Below the pieces are notes generated by a model. It had not been told where the DNA came from. It made no database searches and saw only the letters and a list, made by a program, of their open reading frames with translations. 64,000 bases of DNA. It comes from Neodiprion pinetum. Its lineage: Eukaryota > Arthropoda > Insecta > Hymenoptera > Diprionidae. Of the stretch, positions 61,661-64,000 are shown piece by piece (within the stretch, counting starts at the first letter, position 1; each line of letters begins with the position of its first letter). The DNA lies in contig NC_060235.2 of assembly GCF_021155775.2 (NCBI RefSeq), positions 19,397,598-19,461,597 on the forward strand, written 5' to 3'. The translations under genes and the position numbers were made by a program.

Positions 61661-64000
61661 CGGTACATTCACCTATTTTCCTTCAGAAAACGTCCAGGAC
61701 GGATAAATTACCTTCAATTATCTGCAACCGATTCTTCGAGGTGTTATGCCTATAGTGCACCAATTTTGCAGTAATTTTTTTTTTTTTTGATAATATTTTA
61801 TCGTTCACGTACACTCCAAGCGAAATCTCGCGTTTGATCATTTTCTTAGAGATAATCGATGGCAAAATGTTCGGTCTGGAGTTAAGCGGTATTCCTTTCT
61901 AATGAAAGTAGAAATTTTTATTAGTAATTGCATATCAATCAACAACAATAATCGAAACAATATAATCTGGTGCAACTTTCGTGGCATCTAGTCTCGTTGA
62001 CGCTTCAAAAATTAAGAGTCTTGAAAAAGTTTTCAAGAGTTTCGGTATACCGAAAATTGATTAATATTACGAGAAACAGAATATTATACGAAGTACGGTT
62101 ACTCGCAAACGAAGATGTGTAAGTTGGTATTCTTTGTACGCGGTATTTCGTCGACAAACGGATTTGCGTTTAGAATAAATGAAGTAGATTGTGCAATGCG
62201 TCGATTGATTTTGACCAAAAAACACCGCGAAAATCCATAAGAGACGCGTAAAAGACGCGTAAAAATCGGTGAATGCAAAATTTTCTGATATCTCCTAGGC
62301 GCCAAGTAAAACAACGTCTTACAATTAACGAGATCCGTACGTCACGAAACGAAAAATGAGAACATGTTTCCTGTAAAGCTCGAACCTGACATTTTGGTAT
62401 CGATTATCTTGAAAAAAAAAATAGTTCAATTTGAAATTTTGGTGTAATTATATGTTGACGATGAAACATCAAGATATTGTATTTTAAATGTGTCTAGTAT
62501 CTTGCATAAACGGAAACTGCTTGCAAGAAATTAAAGTCAATTTTTCCGTATTAGATATTTCCTGAAAACAATTTAACGAGTGTACCTCGATGATATTCCA
62601 CCGAAACTAGCATTTGAGAAGATATAAAAAAAAATCGCGTGAACCGTAACATCAAAAAATTCGAAAAACATATTTTGCGTTAAAGGGGGTTTTGCGTTAT
62701 AGCCGGGTTAATATGGGAAATCTGCCCCCGCGGCTTTTTTGACTCGCACTTGGAGGATCGATTTGGCATCGAATAAAAATAATTCACCTAAATTTTTAGC
62801 TCTTTAACCCAAACGGTTTTCGAGATTTTCAAAAAAATCTGTTTTTTAGATTTTATTTTTATTTTTATAATACAATTCAAAATTAATCAATGACGATTTT
62901 TTTCCTAATTCTTAGGAGTCTAAGACATGAAAAAAAAATGTGATCATGATTTTGAAACAAAAAACCAATTTTTAGCGAAAAAAAGAAAGTTAAATTTTTT
63001 TTTTCTTTACCCTTTTTGAAAGGTGTCACTCACTGAATTTTGACAGAAAATGTCTTTTATACTCCTCCATATTCAGAAATTTTTTCGAATTTTTTGAAGT
63101 GGCGCAACAATATCAAAAAAAATTAAAAACCTGCAACATCGATTAACCCTGAACCAAAGTCCATTCGTTTATCCAATTCCAACGTAACTAGTTCCATGTG
63201 AGTTTTTCAATACAGAAACAGGAAAAGTCGATCAATTACCGAAGCACGTCTCCGTCGCTTGACATATTCGACGGATAGACTCTAACCACCGTTTGCTTAA
63301 CTACCAGTTACGAGGAACAAAAAATAGTTGGATCTAGCGATTTGAAAATTCGGACGTTGGGTAACAAATGAAATAGTTGGCAATCAAGTACAACGAATCG
63401 CCCCAATTCTAAGTCGAAAGTGACAACTGCAAACGCAACATTCCAAAATTACGTACACACACATGAGATTATTTAATACAAACCGTTGTTCCTCCATCGT
63501 AATTTTCTTGCGGACGTTTAACTCGTTCTAGATTGCAACGATATCAACAGGTCTCGTGTTCGGACGAAAATGCACAGACAGTTAGTCGCTTGGTACGGTT
63601 TGTATGATTATTTTCGTATCAAGTGTGCGTTAAATCGGCAAGGTAGTCGATTTATTGGCGCAGTTGGCGCAGAAAAATCTCCTCAAGCAGAGCTGACTTA
63701 TGGCTCTACAATTAAGCAAACCGCGAACGCAGCTGGATCCACGTTTAAAAGAAGCGCGCCGAAGCTTTAGAAACTTTCCCGCCACTTGATTCGCGCCGTT
63801 CGAACGCGTTCCAACAAGTGTCTCTACGTCCGCTAGCGTTGCTCGGCAGAGATGTTCGGGGTCATTGAAGGAAATTGGCTCAATTTTCCCCGTTTTATGC
63901 ACCCGCGTACCGGCGCGGTACGCAAACGCAGCGATTTTCAGGACATGTGCTCGATGCGTCGCGCGTCGGTGACTCGAACGGGGGTTCGATAGCAATGCAC
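61661..64000. other. gene-free interval with CpG-rich right end
   Basis: No exon was recognised. The last 450 bp (about 63.55-64.0 kb) are more GC- and CpG-rich, and resemble a promoter or first exon of receptor A or of a gene beyond the window. Confidence 0.4.

Overview
The window is AT-rich, intron-bearing animal DNA. Five protein-coding genes can be assembled from it by eye: a molybdenum cofactor sulfurase, a selenoprotein-W/MIEN1-like Rdx protein with Cys in place of Sec, an unrecognised Lys/Glu-rich protein, a very-long-chain 3-oxoacyl-CoA reductase, and a pair of AKH/GnRH-type receptors. Gene content, small introns and the Cys-for-Sec replacement fit a holometabolous insect. I favour Hymenoptera, but that is inference and no marker here proves it.

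Layout. 0.6-6.4 kb (+): six exons of the molybdenum cofactor sulfurase (mal/MOCOS); only the extreme N-terminus is missing. 6.55-7.53 kb (-): a three-exon, 97-residue Rdx-family protein, convergent with mal and head-to-head with the next gene. 8.06-11.78 kb (+): a four-exon, 764-residue protein of unknown function. 12-21.4 kb: no gene seen, only possible transposon relics. 21.5-25.7 kb (+): a three-exon 3-oxoacyl-CoA reductase with a TATA promoter and a palindromic element in its first intron. 25.7-30.3 kb: no gene, but a canonical TATA/Inr promoter with three E-box-like repeats, and a dimeric element whose two identical 343-bp halves each hold a tRNA-like Pol III unit. 30.3-36.9 kb (-) and 47.1-57.1 kb (-): two tandem paralogous class A receptors with identical intron positions and phases; both lack the Tyr of NPxxY. 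37-47 kb between them holds a decayed reductase exon and a degenerate repeat-flanked element. 58-64 kb: a palindromic mariner relic, a 1-kb foldback element, and no recognised gene.

The genes do not form one pathway. Mal activates molybdenum hydroxylases, the reductase serves fatty-acid elongation in the ER, and the receptors probably bind neuropeptides. What stands out is the load of inverted-repeat elements, several with intact target-site duplications, and the divergent receptor pair.

Exon boundaries were deduced from GT/AG sites, reading-frame phase and similarity to known family motifs. No alignment or search was run. The first coding exons of mal and of both receptors were not found.
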